Translations under genes and position numbers: made by a program
Notes under the pieces: generated by a model
Seen by the model: the letters and a program-made list of their open reading frames with translations, nothing else
Database searches by the model: none
Told to the model about the DNA's origin: nothing
NCBI RefSeq assembly: GCF_003449035.1
Contig: NZ_QRGB01000001.1
Span: 2,356,001 to 2,420,000 of the forward strand
DNA: 64,000 nucleotides
Direction: 5' to 3'
Source of the DNA: Pedobacter indicus
GTDB taxonomy: Bacteria; Bacteroidota; Bacteroidia; Sphingobacteriales; Sphingobacteriaceae
Shown: one piece after another, positions 41,816 through 49,929 of the stretch
Layout of the letters: each line of letters starts with the position of its first letter
Numbering within the stretch: the stretch's first letter is position 1

Positions 41816-42806
41816 ATCATTGTCATTTATTTTTAGTTTTTTATTTGCATGTACGTCTGCATCTGTTTTTTCACAAGTTCGCTTAAACGCACATAACAGC
41901 GCATGGATCAGTAATTATTCATATCAAGGGTCGGTTACAGACGCTGCATTCCGTACAGAATTTCATTTTGGTAACAAGCGGATTAACTATCCAAATTGGT
42001 CGCTGTACGTCCGGCTTGCGGAGCCGATGAGAAACAGTGAAGGCAAAGTTTTTGATCCCTCGCGGATGAAGATACGCATTATTGACCCAACCAGCCCGAC
42101 ACCTGCGCTTCAGGAAATTGGAACCAATTCAGTACAGATCCCTTTAGGCCTTTCCAATATTCCCGTTATTTCGAAGGCACAGGTACCCCTTGCTACCAAT
42201 AGCGACTATCAATATTGGTTGTTTTCTTACGATATATTCATTGATGGCGGTGCCTACCTGGATGCGCTGAAGAGCTGGCAAAATTACAACATCGGGCTGA
42301 TTTTTACGCTGGTTAATGCTGGCGGACAAATATTAGCTGAATCTACGGCACGAGCAACGTTCCAGATTTATCCGCAGGATCAATTACCTGTGGAACCAAC
42401 TTACGCGATACAAATTAACGGACAGGCACGAGACGGAGTATTGGAATTTAGGAATGTCATTGATTATGTAAACGGGGTCTCTCAAACATACCCAGGTGGT
42501 TTGGCGATCACTTCGACTACGCCCTATACGGTACAGGTGCGAGCCTTGTCGCCTAATCTCACATCTGCTGATAATTTACTTCCGGTGAACACGGTAAGCC
42601 TCAGCATCACCGAGGGCAGCGGATCAGTTGGTGGAACAATTGTTCTATCAGAGAATTTACAGACGGTGTTCAACGGTATCAACTCGACCAGTCAAGCCCG
42701 AACTTTCGACATAAGGTATTTTACAAAACCAAACGACGAACGTATGCTTCGGGTAAAACCCGATTCGTATCAGACGACATTGATGTACACGCTTATACCA
42801 CAATAA
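41808..42806 (+). CDS. Two-domain adhesin-like protein with a pilin-like C-terminal half
   Basis: 332 residues with a signal peptide ending SVFSQ. Residues about 20-195 form one all-beta domain. Residues about 200-332 resemble the major pilin-like protein: FRNVIDYVNGVSQ matches SKEDYANGVEVS, TPYTVQVRAL matches TGGFEVKAQS, and RTFDIRYF... TTLMYTLIPQ matches KNFNVKYS... TTVTYSIVAQ. A separate N-terminal domain fused to a pilin domain, with no N-terminal donor strand, is the layout of FimH-type tip adhesins. Its ligand is unknown. It is translationally coupled to the chaperone (8-base overlap) and lies 16 bases before the barrel gene. Confidence 0.68.
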   Translation: MIRSLSFIFSFLFACTSASVFSQVRLNAHNSAWISNYSYQGSVTDAAFRTEFHFGNKRINYPNWSLYVRLAEPMRNSEGKVFDPSRMKIRIIDPTSPTPALQEIGTNSVQIPLGLSNIPVISKAQVPLATNSDYQYWLFSYDIFIDGGAYLDALKSWQNYNIGLIFTLVNAGGQILAESTARATFQIYPQDQLPVEPTYAIQINGQARDGVLEFRNVIDYVNGVSQTYPGGLAITSTTPYTVQVRALSPNLTSADNLLPVNTVSLSITEGSGSVGGTIVLSENLQTVFNGINSTSQARTFDIRYFTKPNDERMLRVKPDSYQTTLMYTLIPQ

Positions 42807-42822
42807 TTGCGAGCATATTTAA

Positions 42823-45660
42823 ATGTGTAGAAGGTTGAAATATGGTCTGTATTTGACGCGTACGTTATGCGTTTGGCTGGTTTATGGCCTTTTTACTTTC
42901 GAATCGGTTTATGCGCAAGTTGGCGGAGAGACGACAATTGCCATTTCAACAGATCGTGTTATTGATGCCCAGAACGAGTCGATCGTCTCGCTGGCATTGC
43001 AACTTAGCAATCAGGCCCCTCAAGGTTTCCATGGTTATTTGCGTTTAAAGGAAGTCGATGGTATCACGATCGTCGGACGAGATTCTATTCCTGTAGCTTT
43101 GGATCAAAAATCTTCACTCTACTTCCCTATCCGATTATCGATCGACAGATCAGTTCCTGCCGGAAACACGCCTGTTACGATACAGCTCTTTGATGAAAGC
43201 AGCAAATTGGCAAGTAGCTTTACGAGTGATTTGATCATCCAATCGATCTCAAAAGTTCGTTTGCTTTCACAGCCATCTACTCAATTGATGACGCATGTGG
43301 GCGACTCAATCGAGGTATCCGCTATGATAAGGAATGAGGGAAACAATGGAGAAGTTATAAATATTACTGCCTCCTTTCCCAATATGACCGGAGGGAGTTC
43401 AATCGAACAACGCAGCTTGGTTTTGAGTCCATTTCAGGATACTGTTATAACATTCAGAAAAATCATTACCGAAGAACTGCTTGGATTTGAACATTATGCG
43501 GTGAATATTGCGGCACTCTATGAAGATGGTGAGCTTATTAATAATATCCTGACAACGATCCAAAATGCATCGGGCTCACGAACGTATCACGACCCACTGC
43601 ATCAAGGCTACAGTTACGATTCATATAGCCCCAATAGCATCAGTGTCAGCAGTCGAAACATATTTACACAAAACGAAGCAATACAAATTAATGGAAGGGG
43701 GCGTTTTCAGTTAAGTCAGGGTTCGTTGGCGTTTAATTTGGATTCTTATATCTATACACAAAATAATCTTAACCCCTTATTGACCAACACCTTCTTAAAT
43801 TATGAGAGGAAGAATACAGGGATCGTACTGGGCAGTATCAATGAAAACCTCGAAACCTATATAAATGGTCGCGGTGTAAAAGTGTATCATCGAAATGAGG
43901 ATGAAACACAATCGTTCGAAATCGGTTTCGCAGATAAAAGTTATAATCTTTTGGGGAACAGAAATCGAATTGGAGGCGATAACGAAGGCTATACTGCCTT
44001 TTCCAGAGTCTATCTACATCATCCCAACAATAAAAAAAGATATACAGGGTCGCTGATTTACGACCGTTCTGACCTAGAGCAATCAGAAAACTTTATTCTT
44101 ATGAATGATTATGCATTCCCGGTTAGTAAAGACCTCTCAGCATCGGTCGAACTTGGTGGTGGCTTAACAAGGTTAGCAGATGAAGGCAGCGCTTATAAAC
44201 CTGCGCTTGCGATCGGCGCGGCGTTGAACGGGCTGGTCGGAGAATATAACATCGGAAGCAACAATTTCTACAGTACAGGCTATTATCCTGGTATTCGAAG
44301 AGGTTTGTTAAGCATTAACGAACGTATCAGTCGTCGGCTAGGCAAGGTGAACCTTTGGGTCGGATATAATTATTATAACTATGATCCGAAATATTTAAAA
44401 AGCTATTTTTTCTATAACTCCAGATCAGAAAGTGCAAGTCTCGAAGCAGGAACGTATTTTCCGATAACAAATAATTTTAGTTTCAGTATTGCTGCGAAAA
44501 AACAAGCCGATGAAGCATCTATCTATTCACCGATTGAGATGATGAGCTCGGTACAGCGCTTAAATTCATGGCGGTTTACCGAGACATTGAACTGGCGAAG
44601 CAAGAATGATCAGCATTTGATCAATTTTACTTCAGAGAATGGTTTTGGGAGACTGAAAAGTTCTGGCAAAAACCAACTTCAGATCCGAGCAAGCTTTTTA
44701 TGGAACTATCAGGCTTTTTCTGTGAATGGCTATTACCAACAGGGTGATTTTACCGTGAGAGAGGCTTTTGGCTTTTATGATGACCGGCAAACTGTTCGCC
44801 GGTTCAATATTGCTCCTAGTTTTCAGAATACATTCTTCGATAATCGTCTCCGAACTTCTTTGAGCATTAACTTTAATAGAGACTCCTATACCGGTAACAA
44901 TTGGTCGCTTTCAACCAACAATTCGTATGCTTTCTCAACCCGGTTTTCAGGTTTTATCAATGCCTATATCTATGATTATCAAGGCACAATATACAGTTCT
45001 TCCTTTGTAAATGCGCAGACGGGGATCAGTTATAAGCTGCCAACTGAGCAAGGGAATAAGCCGGGTAAGAAGGGGAATATTCGTTTGTTCCTATTTTTTG
45101 ACAATAACGCGAACGGAATTTACGATGACGGAGATATTCCAGCGAGCGAGCGAATTGTTACCATCGGGGACGTTACTTTTGTCAGCCAATCAGATGGCAC
45201 GGTTATTTACAAAAAAGTTCCATACGGTACGTATGATATTGATATCCCCTCGTCCAATTGGTATGCCAGTACGCCCGAGAAGATCAATCTGTGTACTAAA
45301 GAGTTTCTTTTGAATATACCATTGCAGGAAACCGGTAAAGTGACAGGTAGTTTTAAGTACAATTATGACCAACGGACTAGTGAAGAAATCAATGATCAGA
45401 TCAGCGGTCTACGCGTCTGGTTAATTGATAAAGACGGCAACCGGATTTCTGCCCTAAGTAACACAGATGGAGAGTTTACACTATTCGCTCCTATCGGGGA
45501 ATATACATTACAGGTTGACGACAGCTCACTGCCTAATAACGTATACACCGACTTTAAAGCACAAGACATTAGGATCTCAAAAGAAAAATCTTTAACCGTG
45601 CCAACAATTGAGCTGAAAGTAAAACAGAAAAAGATCGAAGTTAAGCGGTTCTCTTCCTGA
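42823..45660 (+). CDS. Usher-like outer-membrane beta-barrel with flanking beta-sandwich domains
   Basis: 945 residues with a signal peptide ending SVYAQ. Residues about 35-245 look like two Ig-like domains (one has SKVRLLSQPS...GDSIEVSAMIRNEGN). Residues about 250-745 are rich in amphipathic strands and aromatic girdle residues, as in a large outer-membrane barrel. The C-terminal 200 residues hold two small beta-sandwich domains: one SdrD/carboxypeptidase-regulatory-like (LFFDNNANGIYDDGDIP) and a second (ISGLRVWLIDKDGNRISALSNTDGEFTL). Ushers such as FimD have periplasmic N- and C-terminal domains on a 24-strand barrel and a similar size (about 800-900). I assign an usher-like role from layout and neighbours; sequence similarity to known ushers is not evident. 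Confidence 0.65.
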   Translation: MCRRLKYGLYLTRTLCVWLVYGLFTFESVYAQVGGETTIAISTDRVIDAQNESIVSLALQLSNQAPQGFHGYLRLKEVDGITIVGRDSIPVALDQKSSLYFPIRLSIDRSVPAGNTPVTIQLFDESSKLASSFTSDLIIQSISKVRLLSQPSTQLMTHVGDSIEVSAMIRNEGNNGEVINITASFPNMTGGSSIEQRSLVLSPFQDTVITFRKIITEELLGFEHYAVNIAALYEDGELINNILTTIQNASGSRTYHDPLHQGYSYDSYSPNSISVSSRNIFTQNEAIQINGRGRFQLSQGSLAFNLDSYIYTQNNLNPLLTNTFLNYERKNTGIVLGSINENLETYINGRGVKVYHRNEDETQSFEIGFADKSYNLLGNRNRIGGDNEGYTAFSRVYLHHPNNKKRYTGSLIYDRSDLEQSENFILMNDYAFPVSKDLSASVELGGGLTRLADEGSAYKPALAIGAALNGLVGEYNIGSNNFYSTGYYPGIRRGLLSINERISRRLGKVNLWVGYNYYNYDPKYLKSYFFYNSRSESASLEAGTYFPITNNFSFSIAAKKQADEASIYSPIEMMSSVQRLNSWRFTETLNWRSKNDQHLINFTSENGFGRLKSSGKNQLQIRASFLWNYQAFSVNGYYQQGDFTVREAFGFYDDRQTVRRFNIAPSFQNTFFDNRLRTSLSINFNRDSYTGNNWSLSTNNSYAFSTRFSGFINAYIYDYQGTIYSSSFVNAQTGISYKLPTEQGNKPGKKGNIRLFLFFDNNANGIYDDGDIPASERIVTIGDVTFVSQSDGTVIYKKVPYGTYDIDIPSSNWYASTPEKINLCTKEFLLNIPLQETGKVTGSFKYNYDQRTSEEINDQISGLRVWLIDKDGNRISALSNTDGEFTLFAPIGEYTLQVDDSSLPNNVYTDFKAQDIRISKEKSLTVPTIELKVKQKKIEVKRFSS

Positions 45661-45704
45661 TTCAAAAGAGATCTCTGATTTAAAAGTTCTGTTCCCGACG
45701 ATAT

Positions 45705-47027
45705 TTACCGAACCTGACCATTTCCCTCGATAAGCCATTTTTCAGTTACCAACTTTTCAAGAGCAAAAGGTCCGCGTGCGTGAAGCTTTTGTGTCGAAAT
45801 TCCAATTTCGGCACCTAAGCCGAAGACGCCACCATCAGTAAACCGGGTTGACGCATTAACATATACTGCAGCTGCGTCTACTTCATTTTGAAATCGGTTT
45901 TGCACAGATACATCTTCGGAAACAATAGCCTCCGAATGTTTCGATGAATATGCTGCTATATGATCAAGCGCCTCGTCTACCCCATCGACAATTTTTACAG
46001 AGCATTTCAGTGCTAAGAATTCACGACCAAAATCATCTGGGTCAGCAGCTCTTAATAAAGGGTATTTAGCCTTTTCCAAAATAGAGTGAGACTCTTCGTC
46101 AGCGAATATCTCAACATCATGGGCACTTAATTTCGGGGCAACCAAACCTAGAAAATTGTCCGCGATAGCCCGATCTATGATGACAGTATCCAGCGCATTA
46201 CATACCGATGGCCTCGATACTTTGGCATTTACAACGATGGAAGCGGCATCATCAAGCTTGGCTGTCGACTCAACGTATGTATGACAGACCCCTGCTCCGG
46301 TCTCTATCACAGGTACTTTGGAATGATCTCTTACAAAATCAATTAGAGTCTGTGAACCCCGCGGAATAATAATATCAACGTAGCGATCTGCATTTAACAG
46401 CTCGTCTACAAACTTCCGGTCGACTGGCAGTAACTGTACAATATTCTCGTCAACGTCAAAGGACTTCAATGATTCATGTATCAGCTTTACCAAAACCTGA
46501 TTCGTATAAAAGGCATCACTTCCTCCTCGTAATAAACAAACATTGCCCGATCGCAGACAAAGGGAAGCGACATCGATCGTTACATTCGGTCGTGATTCGT
46601 AAATGACGCCGACTACGCCTAGCGGTACTGTCTTCTTCTTGATCATCAATCCATTTGGAAGTTCTTTTTCAAGGATCTGTTGGTTGGCCGGATTAGCTAA
46701 CTGGCTGACTTCAATTAAGCTCTGAGAGAGGTCATCAATCCGCTCACTAGTCAGCTTCAGACGATCTTTTTTAGGATCTGTATCATCCATTTTATCCAGA
46801 TCCAATTTGTTTTCCTTCAAAATCAAATCCTTGGATCTTTGGATCCTGTTAGAGAGGTCCTCTAATATTTGAACCCGCGTTTCATCTGCTAGCAATTGTA
46901 CTGAACGAATTGCTTTAACAGCACTTTTTAAATATCCTTCTATCGTGTCCATATTTGCTATCGTGTCCATATTTGTAAAATCATCGCTATAATTCTTGTT
47001 TTCATCGTGCATCCCGCTCGATACCAT
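45705..47027 (-). CDS. proA: Gamma-glutamyl phosphate reductase
   Basis: NADPH-dependent reduction of gamma-glutamyl phosphate to glutamate semialdehyde, second step of proline synthesis. The conserved core is visible: VPLGVVGVIYESRPNVTIDVASLCLRSGN, RGSQTLIDFV, VIETGAGVCHTYV, the catalytic Cys in RPSVCNALDTVI, and FGLGAEIGIST near the end. The start is uncertain: an 18-base tandem duplication (46940-46975) gives two ATGs at 46970 and 46952 that fit the usual length (about 415 residues); ATGs at 47012 and 47027 lie upstream, the latter 10 bases after the proB stop. It is co-transcribed with proB. Confidence 0.95.
   Translation of the reverse strand: MVSSGMHDENKNYSDDFTNMDTIANMDTIEGYLKSAVKAIRSVQLLADETRVQILEDLSNRIQRSKDLILKENKLDLDKMDDTDPKKDRLKLTSERIDDLSQSLIEVSQLANPANQQILEKELPNGLMIKKKTVPLGVVGVIYESRPNVTIDVASLCLRSGNVCLLRGGSDAFYTNQVLVKLIHESLKSFDVDENIVQLLPVDRKFVDELLNADRYVDIIIPRGSQTLIDFVRDHSKVPVIETGAGVCHTYVESTAKLDDAASIVVNAKVSRPSVCNALDTVIIDRAIADNFLGLVAPKLSAHDVEIFADEESHSILEKAKYPLLRAADPDDFGREFLALKCSVKIVDGVDEALDHIAAYSSKHSEAIVSEDVSVQNRFQNEVDAAAVYVNASTRFTDGGVFGLGAEIGISTQKLHARGPFALEKLVTEKWLIEGNGQVR
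46940..46975. repeat. 18-bp exact tandem duplication at the proA start
   Basis: The unit CTATCGTGTCCATATTTG occurs twice in direct tandem. In the proA frame it encodes two copies of NMDTI(A/E), creating two alternative in-frame ATG codons. It looks like a recent slippage or small duplication event that keeps the frame. Confidence 0.8.
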
Positions 47028-47036
47028 CCGCAACCT

Positions 47037-48071
47037 CTAAATCAATACCAGGTCATCAGCATGAGCAACTTCCAGGTTTTGCTTATTCAGATTGTTCATT
47101 AAAAATGAAGATGATACCTTGGTTTTTGCTACCGCGATCGTCGTATCGTCCTGATCGATCATTTCAATAACCTCTCCTTTTTCGAAGTCTCCGATAATCT
47201 CTTGTATGCCTACGGCTAATAGACTTGACCGCTTAGTCAATGCCCGTTGCGCACCCGGATCGATCCGCACCTTTCCTTTAATCAAACTTCCGCTCGCCAA
47301 CCAACGTTTTTTAGCTGACATGGAACAAAAACGTGCCTTGCATACCGTGCCGGTTTCATTATTAAGGGCTTTCAGTATTCCATCTGGTGTATTAATGCCA
47401 AAGATAACTGTCTGGACTCCCATCTGATTTGCTAAGCGGGTATACGTAAGTTTAGACGTCATCCCCCCTAAGCCCGATGCTGATTTTTCTTTTCGAGCGA
47501 GATCTAATAGATCCTTATTGCTCGTATCCAGTTCCCTGATAAGTTGATTGTGTTCATCCAAAACGCCCGGGACGGAGGTACTGAACAATAATAGTGAAGC
47601 ATTAAAACCGACAGCTATTAAGGTTGCTAATTCATCATTATCCGAAAATTTCAATTCCAAATTACTCACCACATCATTTTCGTTAGCTATAGGGATAATC
47701 TCATTATCCCAAAGCTTTTCATAGGTTTTCTTTAATTGTAAGAATTGATTTCGATTAGAAAAATGGTTTCGTTCACAAAGACTCTGTGCAATTGAAATAC
47801 CATAAGGTCTGAAGTAATCTGAGTACTTGTTTAGTAACAAAGTATTACCGATAGCGGCGGCGGCTTTACGTTCGCTTAATCGCTGCTTATAATTATTGAT
47901 GTAGGATTTACCAGCCGCTACAGCCCCTGAAGAAACCAAAACGATACGATATTGATTGTGAATAGTTGATACCTGTCTTGCTATCTCGGCTATCACTTTA
48001 TCAGTTAGGTCACCATTCTGGTTGGTTATTGAGGCTGTTCCGAATTTTATTACTAAGATTGGCTTTTTCAT
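47037..48071 (-). CDS. proB: Glutamate 5-kinase
   Basis: 344 residues from the ATG at 48071 (a GTG 15 bases upstream is in frame). First step of proline synthesis: phosphorylates the gamma-carboxyl of glutamate. The amino-acid-kinase domain shows VIKFGTASITN, VSSGAVAAGK, NENDVVS, FSDNDELATLIA and GGMTSKLTYTRLA. The C-terminal 80 residues (KGKVRIDPGAQRALTKR onward) form the PUA domain. proA follows with a 9-base gap, so both enzymes are made together. A TATTTTTG element at 48124-48131 is a possible promoter. Confidence 0.96.
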   Translation of the reverse strand: MKKPILVIKFGTASITNQNGDLTDKVIAEIARQVSTIHNQYRIVLVSSGAVAAGKSYINNYKQRLSERKAAAAIGNTLLLNKYSDYFRPYGISIAQSLCERNHFSNRNQFLQLKKTYEKLWDNEIIPIANENDVVSNLELKFSDNDELATLIAVGFNASLLLFSTSVPGVLDEHNQLIRELDTSNKDLLDLARKEKSASGLGGMTSKLTYTRLANQMGVQTVIFGINTPDGILKALNNETGTVCKARFCSMSAKKRWLASGSLIKGKVRIDPGAQRALTKRSSLLAVGIQEIIGDFEKGEVIEMIDQDDTTIAVAKTKVSSSFLMNNLNKQNLEVAHADDLVLI

Positions 48072-48274
48072 TATCAGATTAATCACGAATATAACAAACC
48101 ATCGATATATTTCTAAGAAAAAGCAAAAATAAATATAAAATTAAAAATGAGAGTCGTTTGCTGTAGAGATTAAAACTTGCTCACTACCCAAATCGATATC
48201 AAATGGACTTCAGTATTGTATCATGCAGTTATAAAGTTTAAAAAGCACGAGGTTTAAAAGTGGAAAATTGTATT

Positions 48275-48314
48275 AAAAAAGAAAGGTTCCCAAACGGGGA
48301 GAATGGGAACCTTT
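48275..48314 (-). terminator. Intrinsic terminator of small RNA copy 2
   Basis: Stem arms 48305-48314 and 48282-48291 with a 13-base loop, followed on the minus strand by CTTTTTT (48281-48275). The run after the stem differs from copy 1 in flanking sequence but keeps a U-tract. Confidence 0.7.
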
Positions 48315-48343
48315 ACTAACCAATTATAAACCTAAATTATGAT
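48275..48343 (-). ncRNA. Putative ~70-nt small RNA, copy 2
   Basis: 78 of 79 bases identical to copy 1 over 48282-48360; the one change (48344) is near the expected transcript start. The same minus-strand layout is present: TTG-N20-TATATTTG promoter, AU-rich 5' part, 10-bp stem hairpin with a CTCCCC-containing loop, U-tract of six. The flanks on both sides are unrelated to those of copy 1, so the conserved block is a discrete unit. It lies in the same strand and spacing relation to the next gene (about 200 bases before proB) as copy 1 to GH92. Confidence 0.65.
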
Positions 48344-48347
48344 ACTA

Positions 48348-48378
48348 CAAATATAGTGTACTTTCTACACATACACAA
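48348..48378 (-). promoter_or_regulatory. Promoter of small RNA copy 2
   Basis: Minus strand: TTG (48378-48376), 20-base spacer, TATATTTG (48355-48348). Spacer sequence is mostly different from copy 1, while spacing and both elements are kept. Confidence 0.7.
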
Positions 48379-48410
48379 GGATTTGCTAGATTACTTAGGT
48401 ATTATTTTTA

Positions 48411-49139
48411 TTACTTAGCGTCTGCCTTTCTTAAATCAACTACTTCTATATCAGAAGGGAAAGCTTTTGGCTTGAGTTTATGCGTTTTTAGTTTCAAATT
48501 CTTAAAATAAACCTTCTCTCCAGGTTGATGATCTTTCCGAATTGAGTGTACCTGCAAAGCTATAAAGCCTTCGCGGTCAACTGTATCGATAACATGGGCT
48601 GTTGGAATTCCATTGACCCATGTTTTAATTTCATCTCCGATACATTCGATCCGTATATGATTGAATTTACTGACGTCAAAAGCTTCTTTAGCAGCCTCGT
48701 TGAGATCGAGCGGATAGAGCCATCCCCTTCTAGCTTCATCATACACTCCTCCTGACCATTTACGATCGGTTGGATCTACCTCGACTTGCCTGCCAAATAC
48801 CTTTCCAGCACCTTTGTTGCCCTGAGGGTCGTAGTGGCTTCTTGTCATGATACCCGAATTGTTTTTAGCACCTTCTATCTTTACCTCGAGTTCCAAGATA
48901 AAGTCTCCGTATTCTTTTTCCGTAGCCAGGAAGCTGTTGGGGGAGCCAGAAACTGTTGTTCCTACGATCATCCCATCTACAACCTCGTAAGTTGCGCTAC
49001 CTGTTAATTGCTTCCAACCATTTAGTGTTTTCCCGTCAAATATTTGATCTTTTTTCTGGTTCTGAGCATGGGAAGTAATCACGCTTGCCATAAAAATAAA
49101 AAGGACTAAGATCCGGATAACATGTTTTTTGATATTCAT
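48411..49139 (-). CDS. Secreted DUF1080 (3-keto-disaccharide hydrolase-type) protein
   Basis: 242 residues with a signal peptide (MNIKKHVIRILVLFIFMASVITSHAQ). The mature part is a concanavalin-like DUF1080 domain: IFDGKTLNGWKQL, VVDGMIVGTT, DFILELEVKIEGAKNNSGIMTRSH, FNHIRIECIGDEIKTWVNGIP and EGFIALQVHS. Domains of this family cleave or hydrate 3-keto-glycosides in Bacteroidota, the products of glucoside-3-oxidising enzymes such as those encoded at 9991-16935 and 52775-55005. The link to those genes is by family knowledge, not proximity. It is a single-gene unit, with a terminator of the next gene 100 bases upstream. Confidence 0.88.
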   Translation of the reverse strand: MNIKKHVIRILVLFIFMASVITSHAQNQKKDQIFDGKTLNGWKQLTGSATYEVVDGMIVGTTVSGSPNSFLATEKEYGDFILELEVKIEGAKNNSGIMTRSHYDPQGNKGAGKVFGRQVEVDPTDRKWSGGVYDEARRGWLYPLDLNEAAKEAFDVSKFNHIRIECIGDEIKTWVNGIPTAHVIDTVDREGFIALQVHSIRKDHQPGEKVYFKNLKLKTHKLKPKAFPSDIEVVDLRKADAK

Positions 49140-49240
49140 ATAAATAGCTTTGAATGATTAGTATATTTATGTTTACCCAATAAATTTGGGATAAGAATAC
49201 TAATATATCATTAATTGCAAAAATAATTTGTAAAAAAAGA

Positions 49241-49278
49241 AAAAAGCCCCTCCTGAATTGATTCCGGAAGGGCTTTTT
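49241..49278 (-). terminator. Intrinsic terminator after the glycine-zipper gene
   Basis: Hairpin of 17-base arms (49241-49257 with 49262-49278, two mismatches, TTGA loop) with a GC-rich core. On the minus strand it is followed by a T-run (complement of the A-rich 49232-49240). It ends the minus-strand gene 49316-49825; the plus strand also has a T5 run, but no plus-strand gene is near. Confidence 0.75.
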
Positions 49279-49315
49279 ATTTATACTAAAATACTATTTA
49301 TTTTCTGCATTTTTA

Positions 49316-49825
49316 TTATTTCTGTACTCGTCCGCTTTGGCGATCTCTCTTACGGCCAATCGCATATCCACTTCCGCCACCAATTGCAGCACCAATAATA
49401 GCACCGCGTGCTCGTTTATCCTTATCAATTAAAGCACCTACTCCAGCTCCTACGGCACCGCCAATAGCGGTTCCTTTAGCTGCATCGCTCCAGCCTTTTT
49501 TCTTTTCAACTACTGGATATTGATAATCGTTGTCAGCTGCGGTATAGTCATTGTCTGAAGCATACTGTGCCTGACTAGACGAGGACGAGTAGCTAGACGA
49601 TTGTACTGCAGCGGCTTCTTCCCGTGCTTGCTTTTCTTCTAATGCGTTTTTTGCAGCTTCGGCTCTTTCAAAGCTATCAAGACGCAAACTATCTTTAATC
49701 CGTTTTTCTATTTCGTAGCGCTGAGCCATTTCTTCTGATTTTTTACCATCGGCATTACTACATGCTGGTAAAATAGATACTGAGACTCCTAGTCCCAGTA
49801 GGCATCCGATTAATAACTTTTTCAT
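49316..49825 (-). CDS. Glycine-zipper lipoprotein
   Basis: 169 residues. A lipoprotein signal ends at LPAC (Cys about residue 22). Then comes a charged alpha-helical stretch (about 30-75) rich in Glu, Lys and Ala, a Ser/Tyr/Asp-rich linker, and a glycine-zipper region (GTAIGGAVGAGVGALIDKDK and GAIIGAAIGGGSGYAIG, about 118-160). Proteins of this YMGG/Gly-zipper type insert in or associate with the outer membrane; their role is often stress-related but not settled. Single gene with a strong terminator. Confidence 0.82.
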   Translation of the reverse strand: MKKLLIGCLLGLGVSVSILPACSNADGKKSEEMAQRYEIEKRIKDSLRLDSFERAEAAKNALEEKQAREEAAAVQSSSYSSSSSQAQYASDNDYTAADNDYQYPVVEKKKGWSDAAKGTAIGGAVGAGVGALIDKDKRARGAIIGAAIGGGSGYAIGRKRDRQSGRVQK

Positions 49826-49929
49826 AGCGTCAATATTTTAGTTCTTCGTAAAACCCAATAAGAGAAAAAACTATGCCAATGAAAATAACTTTTCTGTTAT
49901 AAATGAATGAAGAACAGCTTAAATTATTG

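Larger units (their letters stand above)
48072..48410. other. ~340-base intergenic region between proB (-) and DUF1080 gene (-)
   Basis: Contains a candidate proB -7 element (TATTTTTG at 48124-48131, minus strand), about 140 bases of featureless AT-rich sequence, and small RNA copy 2 with its promoter (48275-48378), which starts within 35 bases of the DUF1080 stop codon. Confidence 0.65.
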
